The position numbers and the translations under genes were made by a program. 64,000 bases of DNA from Bradyrhizobium sp. AZCC 1719 (GTDB lineage Bacteria; Pseudomonadota; Alphaproteobacteria; Rhizobiales; Xanthobacteraceae): assembly GCF_036924525.1 (NCBI RefSeq), contig NZ_JAZHRU010000001.1:7035001-7099000 (forward strand), given 5' to 3'. Under the pieces are notes generated by a model that was not told where the DNA came from, made no database searches, and saw only the letters and a list, made by a program, of their open reading frames with translations. Positions 9,145 to 17,798 of this stretch are shown one piece after another (position 1 is the stretch's first letter; each line of letters starts with the position of its first letter).

Positions 9145-9170
9145 TGGCTGCCAGGCGAACATGGCAGCCA
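9145..9170 (+). terminator. Hairpin after the acyltransferase gene
   Basis: Inverted repeat TGGCTGCCA / TGGCAGCCA with an 8-base loop, 19 bases after the stop. It is GC-rich and not followed by a T run. Confidence 0.45.
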
Positions 9171-9369
9171 CCGCGCGGGGTTGATGGCGCCATAAGGTGG
9201 AAAAACTTTAATTGCGCCTTGAAAAATGGTCTAAATTTTGAATAATATTTTTCCGAGACAGGTTTCGTCATTCCAGTGGAATATCTCCATCGACATTGGA
9301 TACCCGCCGAGGCCGAGGAATTAGGTGACCCAGCTAGGATTTGCCGTAGAATTTCCCCTAGTTAAAAAA

Positions 9370-9420
9370 TGGACAAAACTGGCAAAAAAACTGATGGACG
9401 AATGATTGGAATTTTGTCCA
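9370..9420. promoter_or_regulatory. Inverted repeat upstream of the PEP-CTERM gene 2 promoter
   Basis: TGGACAAAA (9370-9378) and TTTTGTCCA (9412-9420) are perfect 9-bp inverted copies separated by 33 bases. The right copy ends 6 bases before the predicted -35 element, a position suited to an activator or to looping. It lies in the AT-rich part of the gene-free stretch 9126-9483. A related ATTTGTCCA occurs at 10882-10890, upstream of PEP-CTERM gene 3. Confidence 0.4.
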
Positions 9421-9426
9421 CCGCGG

Positions 9427-9455
9427 TTGACTTGGCTAGAATTCGCAGATATTAA
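9427..9455 (+). promoter_or_regulatory. Sigma-70-type promoter of PEP-CTERM gene 2
   Basis: TTGACT (9427-9432), a 17-base spacer, and TATTAA (9450-9455), placed 29 bases before the ATG at 9484. A good Shine-Dalgarno CAGGAG follows. Confidence 0.55.
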
Positions 9456-9483
9456 TATTTTATTAAATTCCAGGAGTGAAAAA

Positions 9484-10155
9484 ATGAATAGGCTGCTCAA
9501 TTTAACTGGCGCTGTATTATTTGGCGTTCTCCTTCAGAGCGGCGCCTCGAAGGCGAACGTGGTTCAAAACAGTGGCTTTGAAACGGGGGATTTCACCAAT
9601 TGGACGGTGAATGCCGGCAGTGACGTGACCTATCAGCCGGTCGTCATTGCATATAATCAGGCTAGCCCCTATCCCACCGGTGCGTTTGGAGAGATAATCC
9701 CCACGGCACCCAATGGGGGCAACTATGGTGCTTATTTCGTTGCGGACAATGCCTTCCAATCGATTTCCCAGGCGATCAGCCTGACGCAAGGTCAGAGCTA
9801 CCAGGTGAGCTTCGAGGTTTACTCCCCCAACAATGGCCGGCGTAACGCATTCGATGCCACGCTCCAGTCGAACGTGGACGGCGTGCTCTCCCCGCTCTTC
9901 ACGGCCCATACTTTGGCGAGCGGATGGACTATCTACTCGGCTATTTTCTCGGCGAGCGCCGGTCCCTACAATTTCGCGCTGAATTTCCACGGACAGGGCA
10001 TTCCCGCGGGAGACTTTGTGGTCGATGAGCTAACAGTGGCGGCTGTCCCTGAGGCATCGACCTGGGCGATGATGATCCTGGGCTTTGTCGGCGTTGGCTT
10101 TCTGGCCTATCGCCGCCGGGAAACACCGAAGAAGATCGGCTTTCGTCTCGCTTGA
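9484..10155 (+). CDS. PEPxxWA-CTERM sorting-signal protein 2
   Basis: A 223-residue secreted protein. The start at 9484 follows AGGAG by seven bases and opens a signal peptide ([20 protein letters not shown], cleavage near SKA-NV). The mature N-terminus [17 protein letters not shown] is typical of beta-sandwich, carbohydrate-binding-like modules of the DUF642/CBM type. The tail is [18 protein letters not shown], a hydrophobic helix, then YRRRE. It is probably exported, processed by a sorting enzyme encoded elsewhere, and attached to or released into the envelope/exopolysaccharide. The dedicated promoter and strong terminator make it a monocistronic unit. Confidence 0.9.
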   Translation: MNRLLNLTGAVLFGVLLQSGASKANVVQNSGFETGDFTNWTVNAGSDVTYQPVVIAYNQASPYPTGAFGEIIPTAPNGGNYGAYFVADNAFQSISQAISLTQGQSYQVSFEVYSPNNGRRNAFDATLQSNVDGVLSPLFTAHTLASGWTIYSAIFSASAGPYNFALNFHGQGIPAGDFVVDELTVAAVPEASTWAMMILGFVGVGFLAYRRRETPKKIGFRLA

Positions 10156-10178
10156 TGATTTCAGCCTTGCTCAAGTTA

Positions 10179-10208
10179 GAAGCCGCCCAACTGGGCGGCT
10201 TCTTTTTT
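10179..10208 (+). terminator. Rho-independent terminator after PEP-CTERM gene 2
   Basis: Perfect 11-bp stem (GAAGCCGCCCA / TGGGCGGCTTC) with a minimal loop, followed by TTTTTT at 10203-10208. A textbook intrinsic terminator. Confidence 0.9.
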
Positions 10209-10404
10209 GCGAATCGCGAGGTGAAGTTAAATTCTTGGTCAGGAGGCAGTATTGTTTAATTTCCACAGCAGCCCCTTCAATTAAATTAACAATTAACAAA
10301 GAGTGCACGCGTAACAGACTGATACGGCAAGCGAAATCATTCATTCCGGTGTTTCGCCACAGTAAGGTTAAGCAGCCGATTCATTCGCGCGAAAGCGAGC
10401 GCCG

Positions 10405-10824
10405 ATGCACAAGTCCGGTATGGACCGGGAGATCGTCACCAAGCTAATTGCGATAGCAGCATGGATCACGATCATCGCGATTGCTTATGCCACGCTGACG
10501 CATGTCGGCTTCGTCTATGCCATCTATTTCAAGCTTTCGCCGTATCTGATGCGCCCGGCAATGCAAACCTATGCGCATCTCGAGCACGTTATCGCATTTG
10601 CCATTCTCGGCGCCCTCTTCGGATTCGCCTATCCTCGGCGCCTGATCCTTGTCTGCTGCATCGTTTTCGGCGCCGCGGCGCTGCTGGAGACACTGCAGAC
10701 CGTGACGCCGGACCGGCATGGCACATTGATAGATGCGCTGGAGAAAATGGCGGGCGGCGCGGCCGGTATTCTATTCGCAAGGACTGCCCGGCGGTTATGG
10801 TCGGCCAAGGACCGACCATCCTGA
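10405..10824 (+). CDS. VanZ-like membrane protein
   Basis: A 139-residue integral membrane protein with four hydrophobic spans. The LEHVIAFAILGALFGFAYP region and AALLETLQTVTPDRHGTLID match the conserved pattern of the VanZ family (His-x3-F in helix 2, then E-x-x-Q and the D-x-x-N/D motif). VanZ relatives are linked to glycopeptide resistance or surface-sugar metabolism, but the biochemical role is unsettled. Possible starts are 10405 and 10420. It is flanked by PEP-CTERM genes and has no obvious operon partner. Confidence 0.75.
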   Translation: MHKSGMDREIVTKLIAIAAWITIIAIAYATLTHVGFVYAIYFKLSPYLMRPAMQTYAHLEHVIAFAILGALFGFAYPRRLILVCCIVFGAAALLETLQTVTPDRHGTLIDALEKMAGGAAGILFARTARRLWSAKDRPS

Positions 10825-10850
10825 GATTAACAACCTCGCTATTAAATCCA

Positions 10851-10878
10851 TGGGCACCGGATCCCTGGGCACCGGATC
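10851..10878. repeat. Short tandem duplication
   Basis: TGGGCACCGGATC occurs twice with a 15-base period (10851 and 10866) just after the VanZ-like gene. It looks like a small replication-slippage duplication. Confidence 0.6.
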
Positions 10879-10953
10879 AAGATTTGTCCAGTTCCGCAAG
10901 GCGGAATGGGCGCGGCAATTTCACGTGCAACGAAGGGTTATCCCCACCCTAGA

Positions 10954-10982
10954 TTGACTCAAATTAAAGGAATGAGTTTAAG
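10954..10982 (+). promoter_or_regulatory. Sigma-70-type promoter candidate of PEP-CTERM gene 3
   Basis: TTGACT (10954-10959), 17 bases, TTTAAG (10977-10982), 32 bases before the ATG at 11015. The -35 element is identical to that of PEP-CTERM gene 2; the -10 element is weaker. Confidence 0.4.
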
Positions 10983-11014
10983 GAGAGTACAACGATTAAT
11001 AATTGGGGGGAATC

Positions 11015-11671
11015 ATGCGGTTTTCATCGCTTGGATTGATTGGTCTGGGGGCCGTGCTTGCGTTGACGTCGTTTGTCAGCAGCGCCTCGGCTGTCGTCAC
11101 GTTTAATCAGGATCTGGCGTCGGGCTGGACCCAGGGGTCCGGCACCAGCAACGGCCATTTCGCGGTCGACACAGAGGACAATGGGGTTGAGCTCGGGTTG
11201 CGTGCCTCCATTCGATTTGTCGGGCCGATCACGCCGACAGGAAATCTGTACATCGCTCCGGCGGGCAACTCATCCGGCAAGGCGCTGTGGAATTTCGAGT
11301 TCTCGGTCAATCCCGGCTCGCTGGTGGGCACCCATTCGTTGCTGACGATTACCGGTCCCGGCGGGATATTGCAGTTCGATCCGCAGATCATATCGGACAA
11401 TACGCCGATCGGCGGCCCCCTCTATCAGAACAGCGAAAACCTCGCTTTCGCTTTTCTGGGAGGCCCGTTGAATTTCAATCCCAATGTCTCCGGCGTTTAC
11501 ACCTTTGATCTCAAGCTCTTCAGCGCGAACGACCAGCTCCTGGGCGACGTGTCGATCCAGGTCAATGCCGTTCCCGAGCCATCGACCTGGGCGATGCTGA
11601 TTCTGGGCTTCGCCGGCATTGGCGTAATGGCCTATCGCCGGAAAACGCGGCCGGCCGTGCTGGCAGCCTGA
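11015..11671 (+). CDS. PEPxxWA-CTERM sorting-signal protein 3
   Basis: A 218-residue secreted protein. The start at 11015 lies five bases after GGGGGG and opens a signal peptide (MRFSSLGLIGLGAVLALTSF, cleavage near ASA-VV). The mature part is a predicted all-beta domain (VTFNQDLASGWTQGSGTSNG and a long Gly/Asn/Pro-rich sheet region) with no catalytic motif I recognise. The tail [20 protein letters not shown] followed by YRRKTR is the sorting signal. A structural, matrix-associated role is the most likely reading, by family analogy only. Confidence 0.9.
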   Translation: MRFSSLGLIGLGAVLALTSFVSSASAVVTFNQDLASGWTQGSGTSNGHFAVDTEDNGVELGLRASIRFVGPITPTGNLYIAPAGNSSGKALWNFEFSVNPGSLVGTHSLLTITGPGGILQFDPQIISDNTPIGGPLYQNSENLAFAFLGGPLNFNPNVSGVYTFDLKLFSANDQLLGDVSIQVNAVPEPSTWAMLILGFAGIGVMAYRRKTRPAVLAA

Positions 11672-11695
11672 GCCCAATCTTCGTCAATGATGCGA

Positions 11696-11720
11696 AAGGC
11701 CGCCTCGGGGCGGCTTTTTT
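11696..11720 (+). terminator. Rho-independent terminator after PEP-CTERM gene 3
   Basis: Stem AAGGCCGCC / GGCGGCTTT with a 4-base loop and a TTTTTT run ending at 11720. It lies between this gene and the convergent prepilin peptidase gene. Confidence 0.85.
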
Positions 11721-11760
11721 CTTGGGCCCGATGCGGTACCTCCCCGAAAATCGCCGACCA

Positions 11761-12381
11761 CTAAACCGCCTGCTGGCCCAAAACCCAGATCCACCAGAGG
11801 CCGATGGCAAGATGAGGCCCGAACGAGATCGCCTGCTTGCCATGAAGGTCATGCCCTTCGGATCGCAGGATCAGCAGGCTGACGAGGGCGGAGGCTACCG
11901 CGATCAGCAGCAACCCGGGAATGCCTTCCGCGCCGATCCAGAGGGTGCCCGCTGCGACAAGCTTGACGTCGCCGAAACCGAGGCCGTCATAGCCCCGCAG
12001 CCAACGATAGCCGGCGCGGAACAGGGCCGTGGCCGCAAAGACCAAGGCAGCCTCAAATCCACGCCACCAGAAGTCTGCCGCGCCCCACAGATAGGCCTGT
12101 AGCGCCCCGCCGACGGCCAGCGCCAGGACCAGGCTGTCCGGAATGATGCCGTAGCGGCCATCGATGGCGCATACGGAGGCCAACAGAACGACGAGGTAGC
12201 AACCTGCTACGGCCGGCAGCGCCCACCCGGGATCATCTGCAAGGCTGATGGCGAGCCAGACCGCGCCCGCTATCAGGCCCCACGCCACGACGACGTATTG
12301 CCGCCCTGCCCGGCGCCACGCCAGCGCTTCGCCGAAAAAGCGGCTGGCTCGCTCGCCGGTCTTGCGAAGCGAGCGTATCAT
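11761..12381 (-). CDS. Prepilin peptidase, GspO-like, short form
   Basis: A 206-residue integral membrane aspartyl protease (family A24) that should cleave the leader peptides of the pseudopilins encoded just upstream. The catalytic aspartates are in CAIDGRYGIIPDSL and in the signature YDGLGFGDVKL (GxGD). It lacks the long N-terminal cytoplasmic domain with CxxC pairs that carries N-methyltransferase activity in GspO/PilD, so it resembles the short TadV/CpaA-like form. Its start overlaps the GspC/N-like gene by four bases, so it is the last gene of the secretion operon. Confidence 0.88.
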   Translation of the reverse strand: MIRSLRKTGERASRFFGEALAWRRAGRQYVVVAWGLIAGAVWLAISLADDPGWALPAVAGCYLVVLLASVCAIDGRYGIIPDSLVLALAVGGALQAYLWGAADFWWRGFEAALVFAATALFRAGYRWLRGYDGLGFGDVKLVAAGTLWIGAEGIPGLLLIAVASALVSLLILRSEGHDLHGKQAISFGPHLAIGLWWIWVLGQQAV

Positions 12382-12992
12382 CTCCCGCTCGCATGAAGGG
12401 GAACGGTCAGCTTCTCGCCCTGCCCCTCCAACACGACTTGCTCCGGCGTAACCACGGCGACGCGCCAGCCGTCGATCTGCCCGTTGACCTCAACCCACAC
12501 ACCCACCGGGCTTTGCGTCGTGATCAGGAACGCCTTCGCCACCCCATCGCTCATGAACACCCCTTTCAGAGTGATTCCCGAATCCAACGCCGCCATGGGC
12601 GGCGGGGGCGGTGCGGAGGCCGGCTCGGCCGCGACAAAGACCTGCCGATTCCGAGAGAACAGCGGGCGCTGGATGATATTCTCAAAGCCCGCGGCGGCCC
12701 GCGCATCGGAAGCCTTGGCGGCCGGCCCGCTTCTGCCAAACCACATCGGGGCCGTGACCGTCGAAAGCTCGAGCGAAATCACCGCGCTTAGGGTGATCAC
12801 GCAGACCAGCCCGATCCAGACCGCAAAGCCGACGATGAGAACGCGCGTCGCAGGCCGTAGCGCCGCCAATTCGCTTCGGCCGGGCAGCTCGACCCGCCCG
12901 AGCATGGCGGCGAGCGTGCGGGCTGCGAATTGCCGCGGCGAGCCGGTTATGCCTGCCAGCCGAAGCTGAACCATCTGAGCCAACGACGTCAT
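12378..12992 (-). CDS. Type II secretion GspC/GspN-like protein
   Basis: A 204-residue inner-membrane protein. It has a cytoplasmic N-terminus, one transmembrane helix around 49-72 (VLIVGFAVWIGLVCVITLSA), a periplasmic segment with ENIIQRPLFSRNRQV, and a small beta-rich domain (GITLKGVFMSDGVAKAFLI) like the homology region of GspC that contacts the secretin. The C-terminal PDZ or coiled-coil domain of classical GspC is absent. The sequence cannot settle between GspC and GspN. The gene overlaps both gspM and the prepilin peptidase gene. Confidence 0.7.
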   Translation of the reverse strand: MTSLAQMVQLRLAGITGSPRQFAARTLAAMLGRVELPGRSELAALRPATRVLIVGFAVWIGLVCVITLSAVISLELSTVTAPMWFGRSGPAAKASDARAAAGFENIIQRPLFSRNRQVFVAAEPASAPPPPPMAALDSGITLKGVFMSDGVAKAFLITTQSPVGVWVEVNGQIDGWRVAVVTPEQVVLEGQGEKLTVPLHASGR

Positions 12993-13597
12993 GGCGTCCG
13001 CTCCACTACGGCCGATCGGCGGCCGGCTTGCTGGCCGTCCACCGCCCGGTCACCGGGAGGTTGCGAACCGTCGCGGATGGCGCCCTGAACCCTGAGCTCC
13101 GCCCTGATCGGACCATCCTCCCCATCCGCCAGGCTGCGGAACGAGGCGGTGGAGACAAACAACAACGGTGTCTGGTTCTCGATGGTGAAGATCATGTCGC
13201 GAATGGCCTTCAACGGCCCTTCGAGCTCGACGCTGACGGCGATTATGTGCAGCGGCTGCGACCGGCCGCCCTGCAAACCACGGATCGCGAGCAGATTGAC
13301 ACCGGCATTCGCCGCCATCGACTTCAGGCTGGCCTGCAGATCGGCGCTGGCAACGCGCTCTTCGCCACCGGGCAGGAAGGGATCACCGGACCGCCCCACG
13401 CTGCCGGCCGACTTCTTTGCCGCGCGCGTCACGTTCTGGAAATGCGCAAGCTGCGCCGCATTATCCGAAATCTCTTCGCCCCTCTCGGCAAAGTGGGCCA
13501 GGATCGGCGCGACGAAGAAGATGACTACGAAGAGGATGGCGGCGGCGTTGAAGGCCAGGAACGGCGTCCCGCGCGCCAATTTCAGGTTCTGAATCAT
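12989..13597 (-). CDS. gspM: Type II secretion protein GspM-like
   Basis: A 202-residue bitopic inner-membrane protein with an N-terminal helix at 10-33 (TPFLAFNAAAILFVVIFFVA), a periplasmic coiled segment, and a ferredoxin-like fold domain (residues about 85-165, with LQASLKSMAANAGVNLLAIR and LEGPLKAIRDMIFTIE) of the GspM/PilO type. In the assembly platform GspM pairs with GspL. The gene overlaps gspL by four bases (ATGA), matching that partnership. Confidence 0.8.
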   Translation of the reverse strand: MIQNLKLARGTPFLAFNAAAILFVVIFFVAPILAHFAERGEEISDNAAQLAHFQNVTRAAKKSAGSVGRSGDPFLPGGEERVASADLQASLKSMAANAGVNLLAIRGLQGGRSQPLHIIAVSVELEGPLKAIRDMIFTIENQTPLLFVSTASFRSLADGEDGPIRAELRVQGAIRDGSQPPGDRAVDGQQAGRRSAVVERTP

Positions 13598-14709
13598 GGC
13601 GCGGTCCGGGGTCTTGCGGCCGGCCGCACCGCACGGGCGCCGCGCAGCTTGAACGCAATGCTAAAGCGCTCCTTGCGTTCGTTCGCATCCGGCGTGATCG
13701 CGGACGTCAGGGTCGCGCCAGAAAACAGCGGCGACTGGTCGATGAGGCGAACCAGCCGCGCGGCATCCGCCGAAAACCCTGACAGCGTCACCGTTCCGTC
13801 GGCAATGCGGGTCTCGGTCAGAAACGTATGATCGGGCAGAATGCGCGACAGCTCATCCCACACGGCGAGAATGCCGGTCTCGGCCTTCATCGCGAACAAA
13901 CGCGCCGCCGGATCCATGCCGTCGCGACCGCTTTGGGCGGATTGCCGAGCCGCGACAAGTGCCGTCTCCACCGCCGCGGCGACGCTGGCCTGGCGCCACT
14001 CGAAGACGACCAGTCCAAGCACGACGGCCCCGAGCGCGACGAGGGCCAGCAACCGAACCGCCCGTAGCGCCCAGGCAGGATCTTCGTCGCTGGCGGCGCG
14101 GAACGTGATGACGGGCACGGCCTCGCCGCCGGCGTCTGCCACCGCCAGACAGTCGACATCCCGCGACGTCAGGCCGAGTTCCGACAACGCCGCCTCAGCG
14201 CGATCGCGCCGGATGATCCAGTGGCACATCGGCACGACGCCGTCGGATTCCCCGCCGACAGCGGTTGCCGCATGCCATATGTCCGAAAGCTGGAACGGCG
14301 TTCGCCGCACGATGTCCTGGTCTAGGATCCTGGGCAGGGCGCCAAAGGCCGCCTTGGGCACGCTCAACTCACGCAGAAAGAACAGCTCGCGCGAAATCAC
14401 CGGCGCGACCGTCGTCGCTTCCCGCGACACGCCCTGCCCGGCGAGCCACTGTTCGAGTGCGGCCGCGTTGAAGTGAGACGATGGAATCCTCGTTTCCGCC
14501 GGACCGGCTGCAGACGTCAGGCGACAGGTGATGCCATCGCCATCCCGCCAAAGCATCACCTGCGGCCTTGTCTCGCCCTCGGCCCATATGCGCCAGCGCG
14601 CAGGAACCGCATCGCGCAAGCCCGACAGCCACCACTGCGCAAAACCCTGACCCCACGCCGCAAGGACGTGGAGGCCACCGGCGCGGGCTGGCAGATTGGC
14701 AACAGACAT
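13594..14709 (-). CDS. gspL: Type II secretion protein GspL-like (PilM/PilN fusion type)
   Basis: A 371-residue assembly-platform protein that links the GspE ATPase to the pseudopilus machinery. The N-terminal half is a cytoplasmic actin-like (PilM-type) domain with ELFFLRELSVP and DVDCLAVADAGG. A transmembrane helix lies near 222-243 (LLALVALGAVVLGLVVFEW), and the periplasmic PilN-like domain (AVWDELSRILPDHTFLTETR) follows. The start at 14709 is preferred over an earlier in-frame ATG at 14844 because the added residues do not resemble the family. A gap of about 290 bases separates it from gspJ, so it may have its own promoter. Confidence 0.82.
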   Translation of the reverse strand: MSVANLPARAGGLHVLAAWGQGFAQWWLSGLRDAVPARWRIWAEGETRPQVMLWRDGDGITCRLTSAAGPAETRIPSSHFNAAALEQWLAGQGVSREATTVAPVISRELFFLRELSVPKAAFGALPRILDQDIVRRTPFQLSDIWHAATAVGGESDGVVPMCHWIIRRDRAEAALSELGLTSRDVDCLAVADAGGEAVPVITFRAASDEDPAWALRAVRLLALVALGAVVLGLVVFEWRQASVAAAVETALVAARQSAQSGRDGMDPAARLFAMKAETGILAVWDELSRILPDHTFLTETRIADGTVTLSGFSADAARLVRLIDQSPLFSGATLTSAITPDANERKERFSIAFKLRGARAVRPAARPRTAP

Positions 14710-14899
14710 GATCGTCACATTCGATTCGAATGGACGAAGCCTATTTACTAATTCTTTACGAAGGGTAACGAGCCGCCCAGCCCAATGCTGCGTTGACCGC
14801 CCAAACGAAATATCGAAAACAACCCCATGCAAAGTAGCTGTCAACGACCCGGCCTGGCAGGCGATCGACTGCTAATCTCATTGGGCTCCAGCCCGGTCG

Positions 14900-14924
14900 C
14901 GTGAGGCTTCGGCCGCGCCTCACG
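14900..14924 (-). terminator. Hairpin between gspJ and gspL
   Basis: Inverted repeat CGTGAGGC / GCCTCACG around a 9-base loop, 76 bases after the gspJ stop and 191 bases before the gspL start. It may reduce read-through between the two halves of the secretion cluster. No T run follows. Confidence 0.4.
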
Positions 14925-14999
14925 GCCCGCTTTAACTGCATTCAATTGTCGGCTCATCTTGTTGTTCGGGCACGATGTTCCGAAAAAATCGGTCAGGCA

Positions 15000-15644
15000 T
15001 TAGCCCTGGCGTAGCGCCACGACGGTGGCGGGCTCGTTGCGCCGTTCGTCCTCAAATTCAATCCGGATTGAAACCAGATCCGGCAGTCGCTCGGCGCGAC
15101 CCCACTCCGTCCGCCAAGCCGGTTTTGCTTTCGTGTCCATGGCGCCGAAATACCCAAGGCGAATTTCGCGCACGCCGCTGAGCACCACGACACGAGTCGA
15201 TGAAGGTTCGGGATTCTCCTTCGAGAGAGTCCCCTTAAGCAGGACGAAATCAACGACGAGATCGCCGCCGCTTTGCCGCAAGACGATCTTGTGCGGCCCA
15301 CCCCGCAGCGAGCGCCCCTCGCTCAGTCCCACGAACGATAGCCCCTGCGGACGGCCATCGAACCCGACGGCATCTTTCGGACCTTCCCCGTCAAACCGGG
15401 CCGGAAGCGCCGACCCGACCAGCGAAGCCACGGTCTGGATCGCAGCACTGGTTTCACTTCCGATCTCGCTTACGCGATCGGCGCCGAAAGCCTTCCGTGC
15501 CATCGACAATCCACCGGCCAGGAAGCCGGTCAGGATCGCCAGAATGGCCAGCGACAGCAGCAACTCGATCAGTGTGAGTCCCTGCTCGCCCCTTCTGCGG
15601 GCAGCGACGCGAGAGATCAACCGGTTGCGCAACCCCGGAGTCAT
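15000..15644 (-). CDS. gspJ: Minor pseudopilin GspJ
   Basis: A 214-residue minor pseudopilin. The class III leader MTPGLRNRLISRVAARRRGE precedes the cleavage/methylation motif G-LTLIELLLSLAIL, with Glu5 present. The long N-terminal helix is followed by a variable globular domain whose size is right for GspJ, which caps the pseudopilus tip with GspI and GspK. It overlaps gspI by four bases. Confidence 0.85.
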   Translation of the reverse strand: MTPGLRNRLISRVAARRRGEQGLTLIELLLSLAILAILTGFLAGGLSMARKAFGADRVSEIGSETSAAIQTVASLVGSALPARFDGEGPKDAVGFDGRPQGLSFVGLSEGRSLRGGPHKIVLRQSGGDLVVDFVLLKGTLSKENPEPSSTRVVVLSGVREIRLGYFGAMDTKAKPAWRTEWGRAERLPDLVSIRIEFEDERRNEPATVVALRQG

Positions 15645-16087
15645 TGTCTCGCCTCCGCCGCAAGCTTCAACGCCGCGAGCCTGGTGGCGGTGCCGTCCGG
15701 CGCCTCAACGGCTATTTCAACCCAGAACGACTTCAAGGCACCTGTTGCGGGCGCCGGCCGAGCACCTTGTGCCGGACGCGTGTCGCCGGTGGCACGAACT
15801 TCGGTGACGGTCTGCCGCCAGCGATATTTGTTCGCGATCAAGCCTTCGCGGTATCCCGGCGCAAGCGCCTCGGAAACCCCTGCCGCTTCTAGACGAGACT
15901 GCGCCACCCGCAGCGCGGCGCGGTTGAGCTGCGTGCGCGCATCGGAGCGCATCGCCACCACCACGCCCGTCGATATCGCACCGAGCCCCAGCGCCAGGAT
16001 GACAAAGGCGACGAGGATTTCGATCAGCGCAAATCCGCGCTCGGCGCGGCGCCTGATAAACGCTCGCCTGGATCGCGCGCCCATCAT
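15641..16087 (-). CDS. gspI: Minor pseudopilin GspI
   Basis: A 148-residue minor pseudopilin with leader motif RG-FALIEILVAFVILALGLG and Glu5 present. The segment AALRVAQSRLEAAGVSE matches the conserved GspI helix region. With GspJ and GspK it forms the pseudopilus tip that is thought to start assembly. Four-base overlaps on both sides place it in one transcript with gspH and gspJ. Confidence 0.85.
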   Translation of the reverse strand: MMGARSRRAFIRRRAERGFALIEILVAFVILALGLGAISTGVVVAMRSDARTQLNRAALRVAQSRLEAAGVSEALAPGYREGLIANKYRWRQTVTEVRATGDTRPAQGARPAPATGALKSFWVEIAVEAPDGTATRLAALKLAAEARQ

Positions 16088-16524
16088 TGGACCAACCTGG
16101 GCTCGCCGGTCAGCCAGTTGACGGCAATGCGCGCCGACCGTCCGTCCAGCGTCAGCGCGATCTCGCCGCCGGACGATTGGCCGTCCGGATAGAATCTGAT
16201 GCCGCCGAGATCGCCGGAACGCTCCGTCTCGGCAACCACGACTGCGGCAGTCATTCCGCGCGGCAGATTGTGCATGGAACTAGGCAGGCCGAACCGGCCT
16301 TTCTCCACATCGATCCTGAACAGCGTCTCGGCATTGCTCGACATCGCCTGCGCGCGGGCGAGCTGAAGCGTAGCGGTGACGGAGCGCGCCGTGACGGCAA
16401 CGCGCGTGGCCGCGGCTTTCGGTTTGGCGGAGAGCGTGCCGGCCAGAACCAGCCCGATGATCCCGATGACCACGAGCAATTCGGCCAGCGTGAATCCGGC
16501 TGATGACCGTGCGGGGCGTTTCAT
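16084..16524 (-). CDS. gspH: Minor pseudopilin GspH
   Basis: A 146-residue pseudopilin with leader motif AG-FTLAELLVVIGIIGLVLA. The middle (VTATLQLARAQAMSSNAETL and GIRFYPDGQSSGGEIAL) matches the GspH/FimT domain, not GspG. The GspG hallmarks, a short protein with a C-terminal calcium site, are missing. It therefore does not fill the gap left by the absent major pseudopilin. It overlaps gspF and gspI by four bases. Confidence 0.85.
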   Translation of the reverse strand: MKRPARSSAGFTLAELLVVIGIIGLVLAGTLSAKPKAAATRVAVTARSVTATLQLARAQAMSSNAETLFRIDVEKGRFGLPSSMHNLPRGMTAAVVVAETERSGDLGGIRFYPDGQSSGGEIALTLDGRSARIAVNWLTGEPRLVQ

Positions 16525-17783
16525 TGGAAGGCGAGATTGTTGATCGACAGCACGGCGCTCATCACATGCATGATGAGCCCGCCAATGCTGCCGCCGATGA
16601 CCAGCGTCAAAGCCGGTGTCAACAGCCCGACCATGCGCTCGATGCGCCGCTGCAGGTCGGCCTCGATCACGCTGGCCACCTGAATGAGCATTGGGCCGAG
16701 CTGACCGGACTCCTCGCCGACGGCGACAAGGCGAAGCGAGGCCGGCGGCAGCAGACCGTCCCCCTCGAAGGCACGGTGCAGCGGCGTGCCTTCCGGAACG
16801 CGCTTGATGGCGCTCTCATAGAGCGCATTCAGGTGCCGGTTGGTGACGAGCGCACGCGCCGTCTGCATCGCCGACATCAGCGGCACCCTTGCAACCAGCA
16901 GCGTGCCGAGCGCCCGCGCAAAGCCGCCGGCTTCGCGGTTTTGAATGAGCCGGCCAACCACAGGCAGCGAGCATTTCAACCGATCGGCACCGAGCATGAT
17001 CTCGGGATTTTGCTTCGCCTTGCGCCACAACACGAAACCGGCGGCACCGAACAGACCGGCTGCGAGCAAGACGATCAGCCAGTTGTCCTGAACCTCCTCG
17101 AAGAAATGCAGGATGCCCGGAAGCGGAAGGCCGGCGTCGATGAAGATCGGCGATATGCTGGGTATCAGCACGAAGACAATGACGATCACCGACACCAGCG
17201 ACATCAGGATCAGGATCAGGGGATAGACCAGCGCCGAGGCGATCTTGTTGCGAATTTCGAGTCGGCGCGCCAAGAGCTCGGCGATCTGAGTCAACACCTG
17301 CCCGGTAACCCCTCCGGCTTCGCCGGCGGCCAGGATGGCCCGGTAGTCCGAGGGGAACACGTCCGCTCGCTGCGCCATCGCTTCCGAAAGCTGCAATCCC
17401 CCCAGCACGTCTTTGAGAAGTCCGTTGGCAAGGCGGACGGTTTTCGGCGCGGCGCCTGGCCCCGCGATGATCCGGAATGCGGCATCGAGCGTCAGGCCGG
17501 AATTGATCAGCGACGCCAGTTCAACCGTAAAGGCCGTCAGCTCTTTCAGGCTGAAGCGGTTTGATTGAACGAGCTCCCGCTTCCAGATCGAGGTTTCCGT
17601 CTCTTGCGAGGCCGACGCCGGGTTCGGTCGTTCCGCGGTCTGGTCGGTCACGCCGTAGGTTTCGAACGGCGTCAGCCCCGAGCCGTAGAGCGCGTCGATC
17701 GCCGCCTCGCGGCCATCGGCTACGATCGTCCCTGCGGTGACGGCGCCCCGCTCGGTGTAAGCCTTGTAGTGAAAGGTTGCCAA
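16521..17783 (-). CDS. gspF: Type II secretion inner-membrane platform protein GspF
   Basis: A 420-residue polytopic protein. It has an N-terminal segment FHYKAYTERGAVTAGTIVAD, then two copies of the T2SSF helical domain (about residues 75-197 and 278-400) each followed by membrane helices (LVYPLILILMSLVSVIVIVF, a middle helix, and LTPALTLVIGGSIGGLIMHV). It is the central platform on which GspE acts. Its length matches the family. It lies 15 bases downstream of gspE and overlaps gspH. Confidence 0.93.
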   Translation of the reverse strand: MATFHYKAYTERGAVTAGTIVADGREAAIDALYGSGLTPFETYGVTDQTAERPNPASASQETETSIWKRELVQSNRFSLKELTAFTVELASLINSGLTLDAAFRIIAGPGAAPKTVRLANGLLKDVLGGLQLSEAMAQRADVFPSDYRAILAAGEAGGVTGQVLTQIAELLARRLEIRNKIASALVYPLILILMSLVSVIVIVFVLIPSISPIFIDAGLPLPGILHFFEEVQDNWLIVLLAAGLFGAAGFVLWRKAKQNPEIMLGADRLKCSLPVVGRLIQNREAGGFARALGTLLVARVPLMSAMQTARALVTNRHLNALYESAIKRVPEGTPLHRAFEGDGLLPPASLRLVAVGEESGQLGPMLIQVASVIEADLQRRIERMVGLLTPALTLVIGGSIGGLIMHVMSAVLSINNLAFQ

Positions 17784-17798
17784 GGGCCGGTGCTCCCT

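Noticed and set aside
16084..16524. Candidate for the missing gspG
   Set aside because: The middle region fits the GspH/FimT domain; GspG length and C-terminal calcium site are absent.
16503..17564. 353-codon plus-strand frame opposite gspF
   Set aside because: Arg/Gln-rich low-complexity shadow; the minus frame encodes an unmistakable GspF.
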